Below are positions 32,244 through 41,712 of a stretch of 50,230 nucleotides of DNA, piece by piece; within the stretch, counting starts at the first letter, position 1; every line of letters starts with the position of its first letter. Source of the DNA: UBA4656 sp002405525. Its GTDB lineage: Bacteria > Pseudomonadota > Gammaproteobacteria > Xanthomonadales > Ahniellaceae. The stretch is from the NCBI GenBank assembly GCA_036723735.1, contig DAIMGT010000021.1:1-50230 (forward strand). Reading direction: 5' to 3'. The notes beneath the pieces are model-generated. The model worked only from the letters and a program-made list of their open reading frames with translations. It searched no databases and was not told where the DNA came from. A program made the translations under genes and the position numbers.

Positions 32244-35093
32244 TCACTGCCGCGGCTGGAAGTTCAGCACCGTGGCCGGACTGGTGGTGGCGGCCGACAC
32301 CGACAGCGGCATCGGCTTGTACTGGTTGGTCAACCAGCGGCCCAACTGGCTCGCGTACAGCGGATTGCCCAGCACGCCGCTCTGGCCGCCGGGCAGGATC
32401 TGCTGCGGCACGAAGCCGTCGGTCATCTCCGCCACCTTGCGCCGCGCCGGGCCGCTGCCGAAGGTGAAGCCGTTGACGGTGTTGGCGCGCACGCTGTGGC
32501 CGGAGGCATCCAGCACCTCGTAGCCACCGGGACGCGCCACGCCCGGCAACTGCGCCGACAGGTTGGTGAAGCCGTACAGGCCGGTCGCGTCGGGCACGTT
32601 GAATGGCCCGCCCAGCGGATGTGCGAACACGATGCGGTGCAAACGGCCCCAGCGCAGGTCGTCGAGGTTGGTCGAGCGGTTGAAGGCCGCGGCGAACGAC
32701 TCGCCCTGGTAGAGCGCGATCGCGTCGCGCAGCGCGCGCAGCAGCAGCAGGTCGCGCGCGGCTTCCGGCGAAGGCGCGTTGGCGACCTGGAAGAAGTTCA
32801 CCCCGGACACGCCCGCGCCGCGCCGGGTGGCGAAGCCGCGCAGGTGGAAGGCCAGCGCGCTCACTGCTTCGTTGCTGCCCGGCAGTTGCGTGCCGACCCC
32901 GATCCGCGCCAGCGTGGCGTCGATCACCTGCCGGACCGCCTGGCTGCGCCAGCCGGCGTAGATCGTTGCCGCCACCGAGTTGGCAGCCTCGCCGGACGAC
33001 GGCTGCGGCAACGCCGCCGGATCATCGCCCGGGTCGAATCCCTGCGCGATGCCGGTGGGCGTGGAGAAGTCCCACGCCTGCAGGCGCGCGATCGCGGCGG
33101 TCACCGTCGGATCGGTCGCCAGCGTACGCAGCTCCGGCCACGCGCCGGCCGCCGCGCCGTTGCTGGCCGCGGTGAGCAGGAACGGCAGCAGGATTTCCGC
33201 GTCGCGCGGCGAGTTGTTGGCCTGCCAGGCGCGCATGTCGGCCAGGCTGACCTGGCCGCCGCCGGCCAGCCGGGCTTGGATCAGGCGGTCGATGCGGCCC
33301 TGCCGCAGCGATGAATAGCCCGGGTTCAGATAGTAAAGACCACCACGCGGGCGTACCTGGTTCAGCGGGTTGTTGTCCAGCGTGGTCCCGATCGGGTCGT
33401 TGTTGGAGTTGGCGATGTAGCCGCTGGCCGGGTTGATCACGAACGGCATCTCGTTGGCGCCGAGGATCTCGAAGGGCACCGCCTGGTTGGGCTGGCGATT
33501 GACCACCGGCAGCCACTCGTTGCGCCGCGCGCCGGAGCCGTCGCGAACCAGGAACGGCGGGCTGCCGTCGACGTTGTTGAGGTTCTGCAGGTCGTCGCGA
33601 ATGGGCATCTCGGCCGAAGTGAAGTAGGCGATGTTGCCGTCGACGTCGGCATACCCGAAGTTCTGCGAGCCGAAATCGAACTGCGTCAGCGCGGCCCGGA
33701 ACTGTTCGAGATTCTGCGCGCGCACGATGGCTCGGAACGATTCCAGTTCGAAGGTCGGGCCCCAGCCCGTGTACTGCACCGACAGCCCGGTGTTGCCGGT
33801 GATCGAGACCACCGGGCCGTTGTTGCGCCGGGGGACGATGACGGTGATGGCGCCGTTGAGGTAGCCGATCGAGTTGTCGCGCGCGGGGTTGTCGGCCACG
33901 CCGTCGAGCCGGTTGACGAGGAACGACTGGAACACCGTGGCGACCGGTTCGATGCGTCCCTGGTAGACCGTGTGCGTCGGCAAGCCGAAGGTGTTGACCA
34001 CGAAGGTTTCGGCGAAGGTGTCGGTCACGTCCATCGGGTTGACCGTCGAGCCCCAGCAGAAGCGCGGCGTGCAGCCCTGGGCGACGGCCGGCGTGCCCGG
34101 CAGCGATGCGCCGCGGATGTTGACGGTGGTGCCGGCGATGATGTGCGCTTCCTGGAAGATCGACGGCGTGCCGAGCCCGAGGTGCGGGTCGTTGGCGATC
34201 AACGGCCGCCCGGACGCGGTGCGCGAACCCGACACCAGCCACCAGTTGCTGCCGACCGTGCCCTCGTTGCGCTGCAGGACCTTCTCGATCAGCGGATTGC
34301 CCTGCAGTCTGTCGTGCCAGCGCTGCGCGAGCGCCACGACTCCGGGATCGATCGGCGGCAGTGATTCGGCCATCGAGGCCTTCGCGCCGTCGTCCAGGAT
34401 CGCGCCGGCCGCGGGCCGGAAGTCGGGGATCGACACGCGGTCGTCCGCGCCCTGCGAGCGATGGGTGTCCTCGAAGAACAGCGCGCCGCCGTTGAATCCA
34501 CCAGCTGTGCCGGCCTGCTGGTAGGCGGCCACGCGAAGGGTGAAATCGGTATCGAGGTCGAACGACAGCTGGAACGCCAGCGCCTTGCCGATCACCAGCG
34601 AATCGACCGGCGACCAGGCCGGCACGCGGGTCAGCTCCAGCGCCCCGTACTCGGGCGGCAGCGGATTGTTCGCCAGCCAGAAGTTCACGCCGTCGGCGTA
34701 GGCTTTGAGCCAGCCGCGGGTCGAGTCCGACAGCGCGCCCCACGTCGCCTCGGCGGCGCGGCGCAGGCCGAGGGTGCGGGTCTGAATGTCGTTGGCGAGC
34801 GCCGGCGCGCCGACCAGTTCGGCCGCCGCGCCGCTGGCGCCGCGACGGTTGAAATCCATCTGCCAGAAACGGTCTCGCGCGTGCGCGAAGCCGGTGAGGA
34901 ATGCGGCGTCGTTCTCGTTCGCGGCCTGGATCACCGGCACGCCCTCGCGGTCGTAGGTGATCGAGCCGGGCGCCGTGAGGCCGGGGGCGACGATGGCCGA
35001 CTGGGCCTGTGCCAGCGAACTGCCGGCGAGCAGCGCGGTGGACAGGGCCAGCAGGGGCAGGCGACGCGTGCGTTGAACAGGATGGTTGCGCAT
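32244..35093 (-). CDS. penicillin acylase / acyl-homoserine-lactone acylase family (Ntn hydrolase)
   Basis: 949 aa precursor. The ATG at 35093 follows GGAGGA. A signal peptide (LPLLALSTALLAGSSLAQAQ) starts the alpha chain (VPVIQAANENDAAFLTGFAH, then ARDRFWQMDFNRRGASG). Autocleavage is expected before Ser282 in TVGSNWWLVSGSR, which becomes the N-terminal nucleophile of the beta chain; ANDPHLGLGTPSIFQEAHI follows. The beta chain has FDFGSQNFGYADVDGNIAY, typical of the family. It hydrolyses amide-linked acyl chains in the periplasm; substrates could be AHLs, beta-lactams or lipopeptides. Next to the S9 peptidase and DUF423 gene no AHL synthase is present. Confidence 0.9.
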   Translation of the reverse strand: MRNHPVQRTRRLPLLALSTALLAGSSLAQAQSAIVAPGLTAPGSITYDREGVPVIQAANENDAAFLTGFAHARDRFWQMDFNRRGASGAAAELVGAPALANDIQTRTLGLRRAAEATWGALSDSTRGWLKAYADGVNFWLANNPLPPEYGALELTRVPAWSPVDSLVIGKALAFQLSFDLDTDFTLRVAAYQQAGTAGGFNGGALFFEDTHRSQGADDRVSIPDFRPAAGAILDDGAKASMAESLPPIDPGVVALAQRWHDRLQGNPLIEKVLQRNEGTVGSNWWLVSGSRTASGRPLIANDPHLGLGTPSIFQEAHIIAGTTVNIRGASLPGTPAVAQGCTPRFCWGSTVNPMDVTDTFAETFVVNTFGLPTHTVYQGRIEPVATVFQSFLVNRLDGVADNPARDNSIGYLNGAITVIVPRRNNGPVVSITGNTGLSVQYTGWGPTFELESFRAIVRAQNLEQFRAALTQFDFGSQNFGYADVDGNIAYFTSAEMPIRDDLQNLNNVDGSPPFLVRDGSGARRNEWLPVVNRQPNQAVPFEILGANEMPFVINPASGYIANSNNDPIGTTLDNNPLNQVRPRGGLYYLNPGYSSLRQGRIDRLIQARLAGGGQVSLADMRAWQANNSPRDAEILLPFLLTAASNGAAAGAWPELRTLATDPTVTAAIARLQAWDFSTPTGIAQGFDPGDDPAALPQPSSGEAANSVAATIYAGWRSQAVRQVIDATLARIGVGTQLPGSNEAVSALAFHLRGFATRRGAGVSGVNFFQVANAPSPEAARDLLLLRALRDAIALYQGESFAAAFNRSTNLDDLRWGRLHRIVFAHPLGGPFNVPDATGLYGFTNLSAQLPGVARPGGYEVLDASGHSVRANTVNGFTFGSGPARRKVAEMTDGFVPQQILPGGQSGVLGNPLYASQLGRWLTNQYKPMPLSVSAATTSPATVLNFQPRQ

Positions 35094-35186
35094 GGACTCC
35101 TCCGTCCGTGCCGATCGAGGACACGGTCGGCGCAGTATGCGCCACCGCACATCGGCGCGTTGCTGCGGCGCGCCATCGCGCGCGGC

Positions 35187-35585
35187 TTAGGCGCGCCGCG
35201 CGAATCCGAACCAGATCGCCAGCACCAGCCAGCCGGCCAGCAGCGCGCCTCCCCCGACCGGCGCGAGGGCCGTCGACCAACCGAACAGCACGCGCCCCAG
35301 CAGACTGCCGCTGAACAGCAGCGTGCCTGTCGCCACCAGCAGCGCCGCGACCGCCAGCGCCAAGCCATGCCCTCCCCGTCGCGCGATACAGCCGATCGCC
35401 ACCAGCAGCACCGCATGCACGAACAGGAGGGCGATGCCGAGCACCAGCCGCCGCAGGTCCTCAGTCCCGATCGCCGGCGCCAGCGCGTGGCTGCCGATGG
35501 CGGCGAGCGCGGTGGCGGCCAGTCCGAACAATGCACCGACCGCTCCGGCGAGCCGCCCGGTGGCCGCGGGTCGCTGGCCGTCCAT
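35187..35585 (-). CDS. DUF423 family membrane protein
   Basis: 132 aa with four predicted membrane helices. The opening LFGLAATALAAIGSHAL matches the start of DUF423 (YgdD) proteins, where a conserved GAFGAH-like motif is here AIGSHALAP. LFVHAVLLVAIG and GTLLFSGSLLGRVLFG are the other family stretches (FSGSLY in many relatives). Function is unknown in any organism. It lies 93 bases upstream of the acylase on the same strand and 76 bases downstream of the DUF4340 gene. Confidence 0.85.
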   Translation of the reverse strand: MDGQRPAATGRLAGAVGALFGLAATALAAIGSHALAPAIGTEDLRRLVLGIALLFVHAVLLVAIGCIARRGGHGLALAVAALLVATGTLLFSGSLLGRVLFGWSTALAPVGGGALLAGWLVLAIWFGFARRA

Positions 35586-35661
35586 TGTCAGGGCCGGATC
35601 GTGACTGCAGCGCGTGGCACGGCAGCGATGCCGGCAGCCGGTGTGGCCGGCGAGGCGCCGG

Positions 35662-36861
35662 TCAGCGGCCGGCCGGCGGCTTGAGCATGTCGTCCAGCGT
35701 CTTGTTCATGTTGGCGAACTTGAACGCCGGGATGACGTAGGTCCAGTTGCCGGTTCGCGCGTTGAAGTCGTCCGCCTCCTTGCGCAGCGCCGCAAGGCGC
35801 TGCTCGCGATCCGAGGCCGGGTCGGACAGCGCCAGCGGCGGCTCCGGCAGCGCGACCTGCTCGGCCTTCGGATCATTCTCGAGCGCCGCCTTGTTGGCAG
35901 CCTCGACCTCGGCCTTCGCGCTTTCATGGCGCGCAACCTCGGCAGCCTGGGCCGCGTCGATGGCGGCCGTGGCGGCCGCTTCGTCGACGCGAGCGGAGAA
36001 GTGCGCGTGATCCTTGCCGTCCACCTCCCACGCCGTGGCCTCGACGACCAGGCCGTCGGACATGCGGTAGGTCGAATTCCAGGTGCGCGCGGCGCCCGGC
36101 TCGGCGGCGGCCCGCGGCAGCACGTCGTCGAAGCGCAGGCCCGAGAGCACCGAGCCGAGGCCGTTGGCCACGAACTCCGAGGCGACCTCGCGGCCCCGCG
36201 GAACGTCGAGCACGGCGTAGTTGCTGTCCTCCGGCCCACCCTTCGCCACGCGCAGGGTCTTGCCCTGGCTTTCGATCGTCACTTCGCGCACGCGCGTCGA
36301 CGCGATGTCGGCGATGTCGCGCACCAACCAGTTGGCGGCGACCTTGTCGACCGCGAACGAACCCTTGGCGAGCAGCGACTGCGCCTCGTCGGCGCGCCGC
36401 ACGTAGGTGCCCTCCGCCCCGCGCGCATTGGCGTTGCCGACGATCAGGCGCACCGGCGCCTTCAGTCCGTCGATCTCCACCAGGGCGCCCTTGGCCTCGA
36501 CGGCAGAAACCTCCTCCACGCCGAGCTTCGCGTAATTGTTCGGATCGGCGGTCTTGGCCTCGATCACCGTGGCCTCCGACAGCTTGAGCAGGAATTCGCG
36601 GATCTTCGCCACATCGGCGGGATGGCCGCTCTTCTCGACCACCGTCCATCCCGACTCGCCGCGGTTGAGGGTTGCGATCGGCAGATTGCCGGGACCGGTG
36701 ATCTTCAGCGAGCGCACGTCGTTGAGGCCGTCGGCGAGCCCGGGGACCAGCGGTTCGTCGCTGCCGAGGGTCTCGGCCGGTTCACGCGCCGTGCCGGCCC
36801 AGACCGCGAGCAGCAGCGCGACCACCGCCGCGATGGCGATGCGGATGAACTTGTTGTGCAT
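35662..36861 (-). CDS. DUF4340 protein, accessory of a Gld-type ABC transporter
   Basis: 399 aa. One N-terminal membrane segment (IAIAAVVALLLAVWAGTA) anchors an extracytoplasmic region. The repeated beta motif (LKITGPGNLPIATLNRGESG, then WTVVEKSGHPADVAKIREFL) and VRLIVGNANARGAEGTYVRR are typical of DUF4340. A long alanine/glutamate helix lies around residues 290-350 (KAEVEAANKAALENDPKAEQ). In many genomes this gene closes a gldA-gldF-gldG-like operon, as here, with only a 16-base gap to gldG. It probably binds the periplasmic face of the complex. Confidence 0.86.
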   Translation of the reverse strand: MHNKFIRIAIAAVVALLLAVWAGTAREPAETLGSDEPLVPGLADGLNDVRSLKITGPGNLPIATLNRGESGWTVVEKSGHPADVAKIREFLLKLSEATVIEAKTADPNNYAKLGVEEVSAVEAKGALVEIDGLKAPVRLIVGNANARGAEGTYVRRADEAQSLLAKGSFAVDKVAANWLVRDIADIASTRVREVTIESQGKTLRVAKGGPEDSNYAVLDVPRGREVASEFVANGLGSVLSGLRFDDVLPRAAAEPGAARTWNSTYRMSDGLVVEATAWEVDGKDHAHFSARVDEAAATAAIDAAQAAEVARHESAKAEVEAANKAALENDPKAEQVALPEPPLALSDPASDREQRLAALRKEADDFNARTGNWTYVIPAFKFANMNKTLDDMLKPPAGR

Positions 36862-36877
36862 CTTCGCGATCTCCCGG

Positions 36878-38740
36878 TCAGGCGGCCGCCGGCCGACGCC
36901 GGCGCCACCACGCGAACCCCAGGGCGCCGGCCGTCAGCAGCAGCGGCACCAGGGCGATGTTGATGACCTTGAGCTTCCAGCCCAGCGCCTCGATGTCGGC
37001 ATCGAGCCGGCGGCGCACCTCGCGCAGTTCCTTGCGGATCTCCAGCTTGCGCTTCTGGAAGCGGTCGAGCTCGGCACGCTGCTCCGGAGTGAGCAGCATC
37101 GACGCGTCGTCGGCGCGCGCGCGCTGCAGTTCGTTGAGCTTGCGCTCGGTCTCCTGCAGCTCCTCGTTGAGCTTGCGCTCGGTCGCGCGGAAGCGGTCGT
37201 CGGCGCCGCGGCGCAGCGCCTCCACAGTCGTGAAGGGCCGCGCCGACGTCGCGCGGCCGCGGATGCTGATCAGCGCCGAGGAACCGGTCAGATTGTCGAC
37301 CGCATTGGCCACGAAGTCGCCGTTGTTGGCGAAGGCGTTCATGATCTGCTGGCCGAAGAAGTTCTGCACCTGCACCCACAGTCGATCGCTGAGCAGGTCG
37401 GTATCGGCCACCAGCAGGATGTTCACCGGCTGCTTCGACTCGGCGAGGTGGCTGGATCCGGAACGCTCGCCGAAGGCGGTCTTCGCGGTACCGGTCAGGC
37501 GGCCGGCGAGCACGTAGTTCTCGCCGCTGGCGACGAAGTCGGCGAACAGCGCCGACGGATCGGGCAGGAACCTGACCCGCTCGGCGTCGACGGAAGACGC
37601 CTGGGCGCTGGACTGCAGCAGCGGTTCGAGGGCGAGCGAAGCGTCGTCGGCCATCCGGAACGAGCCTGCGGTCGAGAGGTTCAGGGTGCCGAGCTGGGCC
37701 GTTACCACGTCCTGCTGGTTCATCGCCTGCGCGCGCAGGCCGAGAATCGCCATGTGTCGCACCGGTGCGCCGGTCTGCGTCTGCACCTGCAGCGCGTTCT
37801 CGGCGTCGAGCACCACCTTCGACGGGTCGTAGGCCACGCCCCAGGCCTTGAACAGGCGCTCGAGATTGGACGAGCGGTTGGCGAACATCGCGGCCGACGG
37901 ATTGTTCGGGTCCTCGGCGGCGGCGTCGAGTTCGGCGTTGGGGTCGACGAACACCAGCAGGTTGCCGCCGCGCAGCACAAACTGGTCCAGCGCGTACTGC
38001 GCGTCTTCGCTCAGCGCCTTCGGATGCACGACGACCACCGTCTTGATCGCCTCGTCGATCGACGAGGTCGCCGTCGGATCGAGCGAACGCAGCTCGAACA
38101 GCTCGGCCAGCGACTGATGCACGGCCCACCCCTGGCGCATCTGGCGGGTCCGCGGGTCGAAGCCCGGCGCGATGTCGAGTTCCGCCATCAGCCCCACCAC
38201 CGGCTTGGTGGAGGTCACGAGCCCGTGGATCATCTTCGCGACGTCGTACTCGAGAAAGGCTTCCTTGTCGGGCTGAAAGAACGGTATCACCATCTGGCCG
38301 TCGGTCGCGTTGGTTCCGGCCAGACCGAAAAAGATGGTCTCACCCGTCGGACCGGTCGGCACCGCCTGCAGACCGAAGCCTGCCGCACGATCCTCCTCCT
38401 CGGAAAACGGCAGCGGGTCGATGACGCTGAGACGGATCTTGCCGCCGCTGCGCCGCGCGATCGACTCCAGCAGTTCACGCACGCGAGTCGCGTAGGTGCG
38501 GATCTGCGGTAGTTCGGCAGTGCCCCGGTCGGAGAAGAAGTAGTAGAGATTGATCGGCTCGTCGATCGCGCCGATGACCTCCACCGTACCCTCACTCAGG
38601 GTGTAGAGCCGGTTCTCGGTGAGGTCGAGTTGCGCGCCGCGCAGCAGGCTGTTGGTGAGCGCGATGACCGCCACGAACAGCACAGCGAGCACCGCGAGGG
38701 TACCGCCGGTGAGCGCGCGCCGGGTGTTCTGCGTGGTCAT
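36878..38740 (-). CDS. gldG: GldG-like ABC-type uncharacterised transporter, auxiliary component
   Basis: 620 aa. The N-terminal membrane segment (LAVLAVLFVAVIALTNSLL) is followed by the GldG/DUF7088 start (DLTENRLYTLSEGTVEVIGA, then EPINLYYFFS). A large periplasmic domain contains LLVFVDPNAELD and VLADTDLL-like stretches (here ILLVADTDLLSDRLW). A coiled coil lies near residues 520-590 (RATERKLNEELQETERKLNE), and a final membrane helix (NIALVPLLLTAGALGFAWW) ends in an arginine-rich tail. The start lies three bases after the permease stop. In Bacteroidetes GldA/F/G are tied to gliding; homologues elsewhere have no proven substrate. Confidence 0.88.
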   Translation of the reverse strand: MTTQNTRRALTGGTLAVLAVLFVAVIALTNSLLRGAQLDLTENRLYTLSEGTVEVIGAIDEPINLYYFFSDRGTAELPQIRTYATRVRELLESIARRSGGKIRLSVIDPLPFSEEEDRAAGFGLQAVPTGPTGETIFFGLAGTNATDGQMVIPFFQPDKEAFLEYDVAKMIHGLVTSTKPVVGLMAELDIAPGFDPRTRQMRQGWAVHQSLAELFELRSLDPTATSSIDEAIKTVVVVHPKALSEDAQYALDQFVLRGGNLLVFVDPNAELDAAAEDPNNPSAAMFANRSSNLERLFKAWGVAYDPSKVVLDAENALQVQTQTGAPVRHMAILGLRAQAMNQQDVVTAQLGTLNLSTAGSFRMADDASLALEPLLQSSAQASSVDAERVRFLPDPSALFADFVASGENYVLAGRLTGTAKTAFGERSGSSHLAESKQPVNILLVADTDLLSDRLWVQVQNFFGQQIMNAFANNGDFVANAVDNLTGSSALISIRGRATSARPFTTVEALRRGADDRFRATERKLNEELQETERKLNELQRARADDASMLLTPEQRAELDRFQKRKLEIRKELREVRRRLDADIEALGWKLKVINIALVPLLLTAGALGFAWWRRRRPAAA

Positions 38741-38743
38741 GGG

Positions 38744-39478
38744 TCAGTCCGCCTTCTTCAAGTCGATCACCACGGCATTGGCGTACAGCCAGAAGCCGAT
38801 CATCAGGCCGAAGTACAGCAGGTCGCGCAGGTCGATCACGCCCTTGCCGATGGCCTGGAAGTGGGTCAGGAACGACAGGCTGGCGACCGCGTCGACCAGG
38901 AACTGCGGCAGCACCACCCCAAGCACGTTCAGCACCATCGGCAGACCGGCCAGCAGCAGCACCAAGCAAACAACCACGGTGAGGATGAAGGCCACCACCT
39001 GGTTGCGGGTCGATGCCGAAATGCAGGAACCGATGGCCAGGAACGCGCCGGCCATCAGCAGCGACCCGAGATAGCCGGCGAGAATTGCGCCGTTGTCGGG
39101 GTCGCCGAGGTAGTTGACCGTGATCCACAGCGGGAAGGTCAGCGCCAGCGCGATCCCGACGAAGGCCCAGGCGGCCAGGAACTTGCCGAGCACCGCCTGC
39201 AGCATGGTGATCGGCAGGGTCAGCAGCAGTTCGATGCTGCCGCTCTTGCGCTCCTCGGCCCACAGGCGCATCGCCACCGCCGGGATCAGGAACAGGTACA
39301 ACCAGGGGTGGAACGAGAAGAACGGCACCAGGTCGGCCTGGCCGCGCTCGAAGAAGCCGCCGAGGTAGAAGGTGAACCAGCCTGCGAGCAGCAGGAAAAT
39401 CACGATGAAGACGTAGGCCACGGGGGTGGCGAAGTAGCTCGCCAGCTCGCGGCGGAAGACGATGCCGATCGGGTTCAT
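38744..39478 (-). CDS. gldF: GldF-like ABC transporter permease
   Basis: 244 aa. Six hydrophobic segments, an ABC-2-type permease fold. YFATPVAYVFIVIFLLLAGW and the cytoplasmic loop MRLWAEERKSGSIELLLTLP are strongly conserved in the GldF group; FFSFHPWLYLFLIPAVAM sits between. The ATG at 39478 overlaps the stop of the ATP-binding gene by four bases. Together with the ATPase it forms the membrane channel; export or conformational signalling is the presumed role. Confidence 0.9.
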   Translation of the reverse strand: MNPIGIVFRRELASYFATPVAYVFIVIFLLLAGWFTFYLGGFFERGQADLVPFFSFHPWLYLFLIPAVAMRLWAEERKSGSIELLLTLPITMLQAVLGKFLAAWAFVGIALALTFPLWITVNYLGDPDNGAILAGYLGSLLMAGAFLAIGSCISASTRNQVVAFILTVVVCLVLLLAGLPMVLNVLGVVLPQFLVDAVASLSFLTHFQAIGKGVIDLRDLLYFGLMIGFWLYANAVVIDLKKAD

Positions 39479-40416
39479 GCGCGCGCCCCCTCGTTCGCCG
39501 CACCCTGGGTCACGCTGCGGAACACCTCGTCGAGGCGGCCGCGCTCGAGCTGCAGCTCGCTGACCGCGATGCCCTGCGCCTTGAGCAAGTCGCCGACCGC
39601 GCCGAAGATCGCCCGGCCCTTGCGCGGGAACGCCGTGATGCGCTGGTCCTGCGGGTCGACCTCCACGCTCTCGACGTCCGGCAGTCGCGCGAGCGCCTCG
39701 CACGCGGCGGCCGCGTTGGCCACCGTCATCGACACCGCCTGGTGGTAGCGCGAGCGCGCTTCCAGCTTGTCCGGCGTGTCATCGGCCAGCACCTTGCCGC
39801 GGGCGATGATGATCGCGCGGTTGCAGACCGCGTGGACCTCCTCGAGGATGTGGGTCGAGACCACGATCGTCTTGTCCTTTGCCATCGCGTTGATCAGGCC
39901 GCGCACCTCGTGCTTCTGGTTCGGGTCCAGGCCGTCGGTGGGCTCGTCGAGGATCAGCACCTTCGGATCGTGCAGGATCGCCTGCGCCAGCCCGACGCGT
40001 CGGCGGAATCCCTTGGAAAGGGTCTCGATGCTCTGGCCCATGACACCACCGAGGTTCAGCCGCCCCACCGTGTCGTCGATGCGCTGGCGGCGCCGTTCGC
40101 CGACCAGCCCGCGCACGTCGGCGATGAAGCCGAGGAAGGCGGCGACGGTCATCTCTCCGTAGGAAGGCGCCCCCTCCGGCAGGTAGCCGATCTCGCGTTT
40201 GGCCTGGAGCGGCTGCGACTCGACGTCGTAGCCGCACACTGTCGCCCCGCCCGAGGTGGGTGCGACGAAGCCGGCGATCATCTTCATGGTGGTGGACTTG
40301 CCGGCCCCGTTGGGGCCGAGGAAACCGAGCACCTGGCCCGGTTCGACCCGGAAGCCGATGCGGTCGACGGCCAGGATGTGGCCGTAGCGTTTGCTCAATT
40401 CGCGTGTCTCGATCAT
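39475..40416 (-). CDS. gldA: GldA-like ABC transporter ATP-binding protein
   Basis: 313 aa. Walker A GPNGAGKST, signature LSKGFRRRVGLAQA and Walker B VLILDEPTDGLDP are all intact; a C-terminal domain of about 80 residues (LPDVESVEVDPQDQRITAF) follows the switch histidine in VVSTHILEEVHAV. The signature LSKGF instead of LSGGQ is normal for the ABC-2 GldA/NosF group. The start at 40416 begins the family sequence (MIETRELSKRYGHILAV); the frame is open upstream. It is the first gene of the gldA-gldF-gldG-DUF4340 run. The 220-base gap upstream should hold the promoter. Confidence 0.92.
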   Translation of the reverse strand: MIETRELSKRYGHILAVDRIGFRVEPGQVLGFLGPNGAGKSTTMKMIAGFVAPTSGGATVCGYDVESQPLQAKREIGYLPEGAPSYGEMTVAAFLGFIADVRGLVGERRRQRIDDTVGRLNLGGVMGQSIETLSKGFRRRVGLAQAILHDPKVLILDEPTDGLDPNQKHEVRGLINAMAKDKTIVVSTHILEEVHAVCNRAIIIARGKVLADDTPDKLEARSRYHQAVSMTVANAAAACEALARLPDVESVEVDPQDQRITAFPRKGRAIFGAVGDLLKAQGIAVSELQLERGRLDEVFRSVTQGAANEGARA

Positions 40417-40636
40417 TCGATTGGCCTTCCCGAAATTCCCCGGGATGGCGCCGGCGGGTCGGCCGCGCGGTGCATCCCCCGAATCGGCCCGGCGGCGCGA
40501 TGCCGCGCGGTCCGTCGTCCACTGGTTCCGTCTGGCGCCCCAGGCAGGGCGTCCGGGCCGCTTAGTCAGCGGCAGTCGCGGAAAGTTCCCCGGTACCAAG
40601 GCGCCGGCGCGCGGTGCCGGCGTCCGGCCGCCGCCC

Positions 40637-41674
40637 TCAGAGGAACGGCAGATAGAGCCGGGTCGTGACTTCCCCGGTCTCCTCGTTCGGCGCCGGCCAT
40701 TCCTCCCACATGCCGCGCAGATCGCGGTCGTAGCGATAACCGTGGGTCATCGCGTAGGCGCGTAGCATGTCGCGCGCCTTGCCGAGCCCGACCCGGTGGC
40801 CGCGGTACTCGGTACTCAGCGCGCGGCCGGCGAAACTGCGCCCGACCTGGACCCGTCCCGCGGACTCGGCAGTGTGAGGTTCGACCACCCAGGCGAGACT
40901 GAAGTCGTTGTTCTCCTCGCCCAACATATTGACCACCCGGCGGCGATCGCCGAGCACCACCAGCCGGTTGCGCTGCGCGAATGCTGCCCCTTCGGCCCAG
41001 GCGGCGTCCATTTTGGTTTCGGCCTCGTCCCACTGCCGCGGCGCGGCCGGCGTGGTCTCACCAACGAAGATGATGTCCATGGCCGGCACGTCGAGGATGC
41101 CGACCTCGACCTGGCTGTAGTCGACGTTCGGCACCTGCGACATCATCGCCGCGAACCGGCCGAGCCCGCCGTTCATCGACTCGCCCACCCGGCCATTCAG
41201 ATACAGGCCGGCGAAGCGGCCGATGAGGTCCCAGCCGTATTCGACGTCGATCACCCAGCGAAGAAGGACCGAATTGGTCCTGGTGTCGGGCTCGAGGATG
41301 AAGGTCTGGGTCTTGTCGTGGCCGCGCCAGTCGTTGACCAGGGCCATCACGATGCGCTCTTCCGGATCGCTCTGGACGATCTCCAGGGAGCCGGTGCCGA
41401 TGTCCTTGTTGAACGGCGAACTCCAGTTGAACTTCGCGCCGATCCCGAACTCGGCGCCCTCGACGCTGTAGCGCGTCAGATTGTCGTTCGCGGCCCAGGG
41501 CTGCCACTCGTTGTAGCGCTTGAAGTGGTTGAGCGCGTCGTAGACCTGGGTGGTGGGGTTGGTCACCTCGATCCGGCGCTCGACGCTCGCGCGGTCGGGC
41601 AGAAACAGCGCGATCGTGACGAACAGCAGGACGGTCAGGACCGCGGCAATGACGAACTCGAGGATGCGATACAT
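40637..41674 (-). CDS. SRPBCC (START-like) plus GyrI-like domain protein, membrane anchored
   Basis: 345 aa. A single N-terminal membrane segment (ILEFVIAAVLTVLLFVTIAL) is followed by an SRPBCC ligand-binding domain (about 30-185: VYDALNHFKRYNEWQPWAAN, then GTGSLEIVQSDPEERI). A GyrI/effector-binding-like domain fills about residues 195-345, ending in the usual YLPFL. Both domains bind small hydrophobic or cationic ligands in other proteins, so this may be a periplasmic or cytoplasmic-face ligand sensor or carrier. It lies 38 bases before the pseudouridine synthase end, on the same strand. Confidence 0.84.
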   Translation of the reverse strand: MYRILEFVIAAVLTVLLFVTIALFLPDRASVERRIEVTNPTTQVYDALNHFKRYNEWQPWAANDNLTRYSVEGAEFGIGAKFNWSSPFNKDIGTGSLEIVQSDPEERIVMALVNDWRGHDKTQTFILEPDTRTNSVLLRWVIDVEYGWDLIGRFAGLYLNGRVGESMNGGLGRFAAMMSQVPNVDYSQVEVGILDVPAMDIIFVGETTPAAPRQWDEAETKMDAAWAEGAAFAQRNRLVVLGDRRRVVNMLGEENNDFSLAWVVEPHTAESAGRVQVGRSFAGRALSTEYRGHRVGLGKARDMLRAYAMTHGYRYDRDLRGMWEEWPAPNEETGEVTTRLYLPFL

Positions 41675-41712
41675 GGGATGGAAGGACTGGGCGGCCCGGA
41701 AAGTGAAGCATG

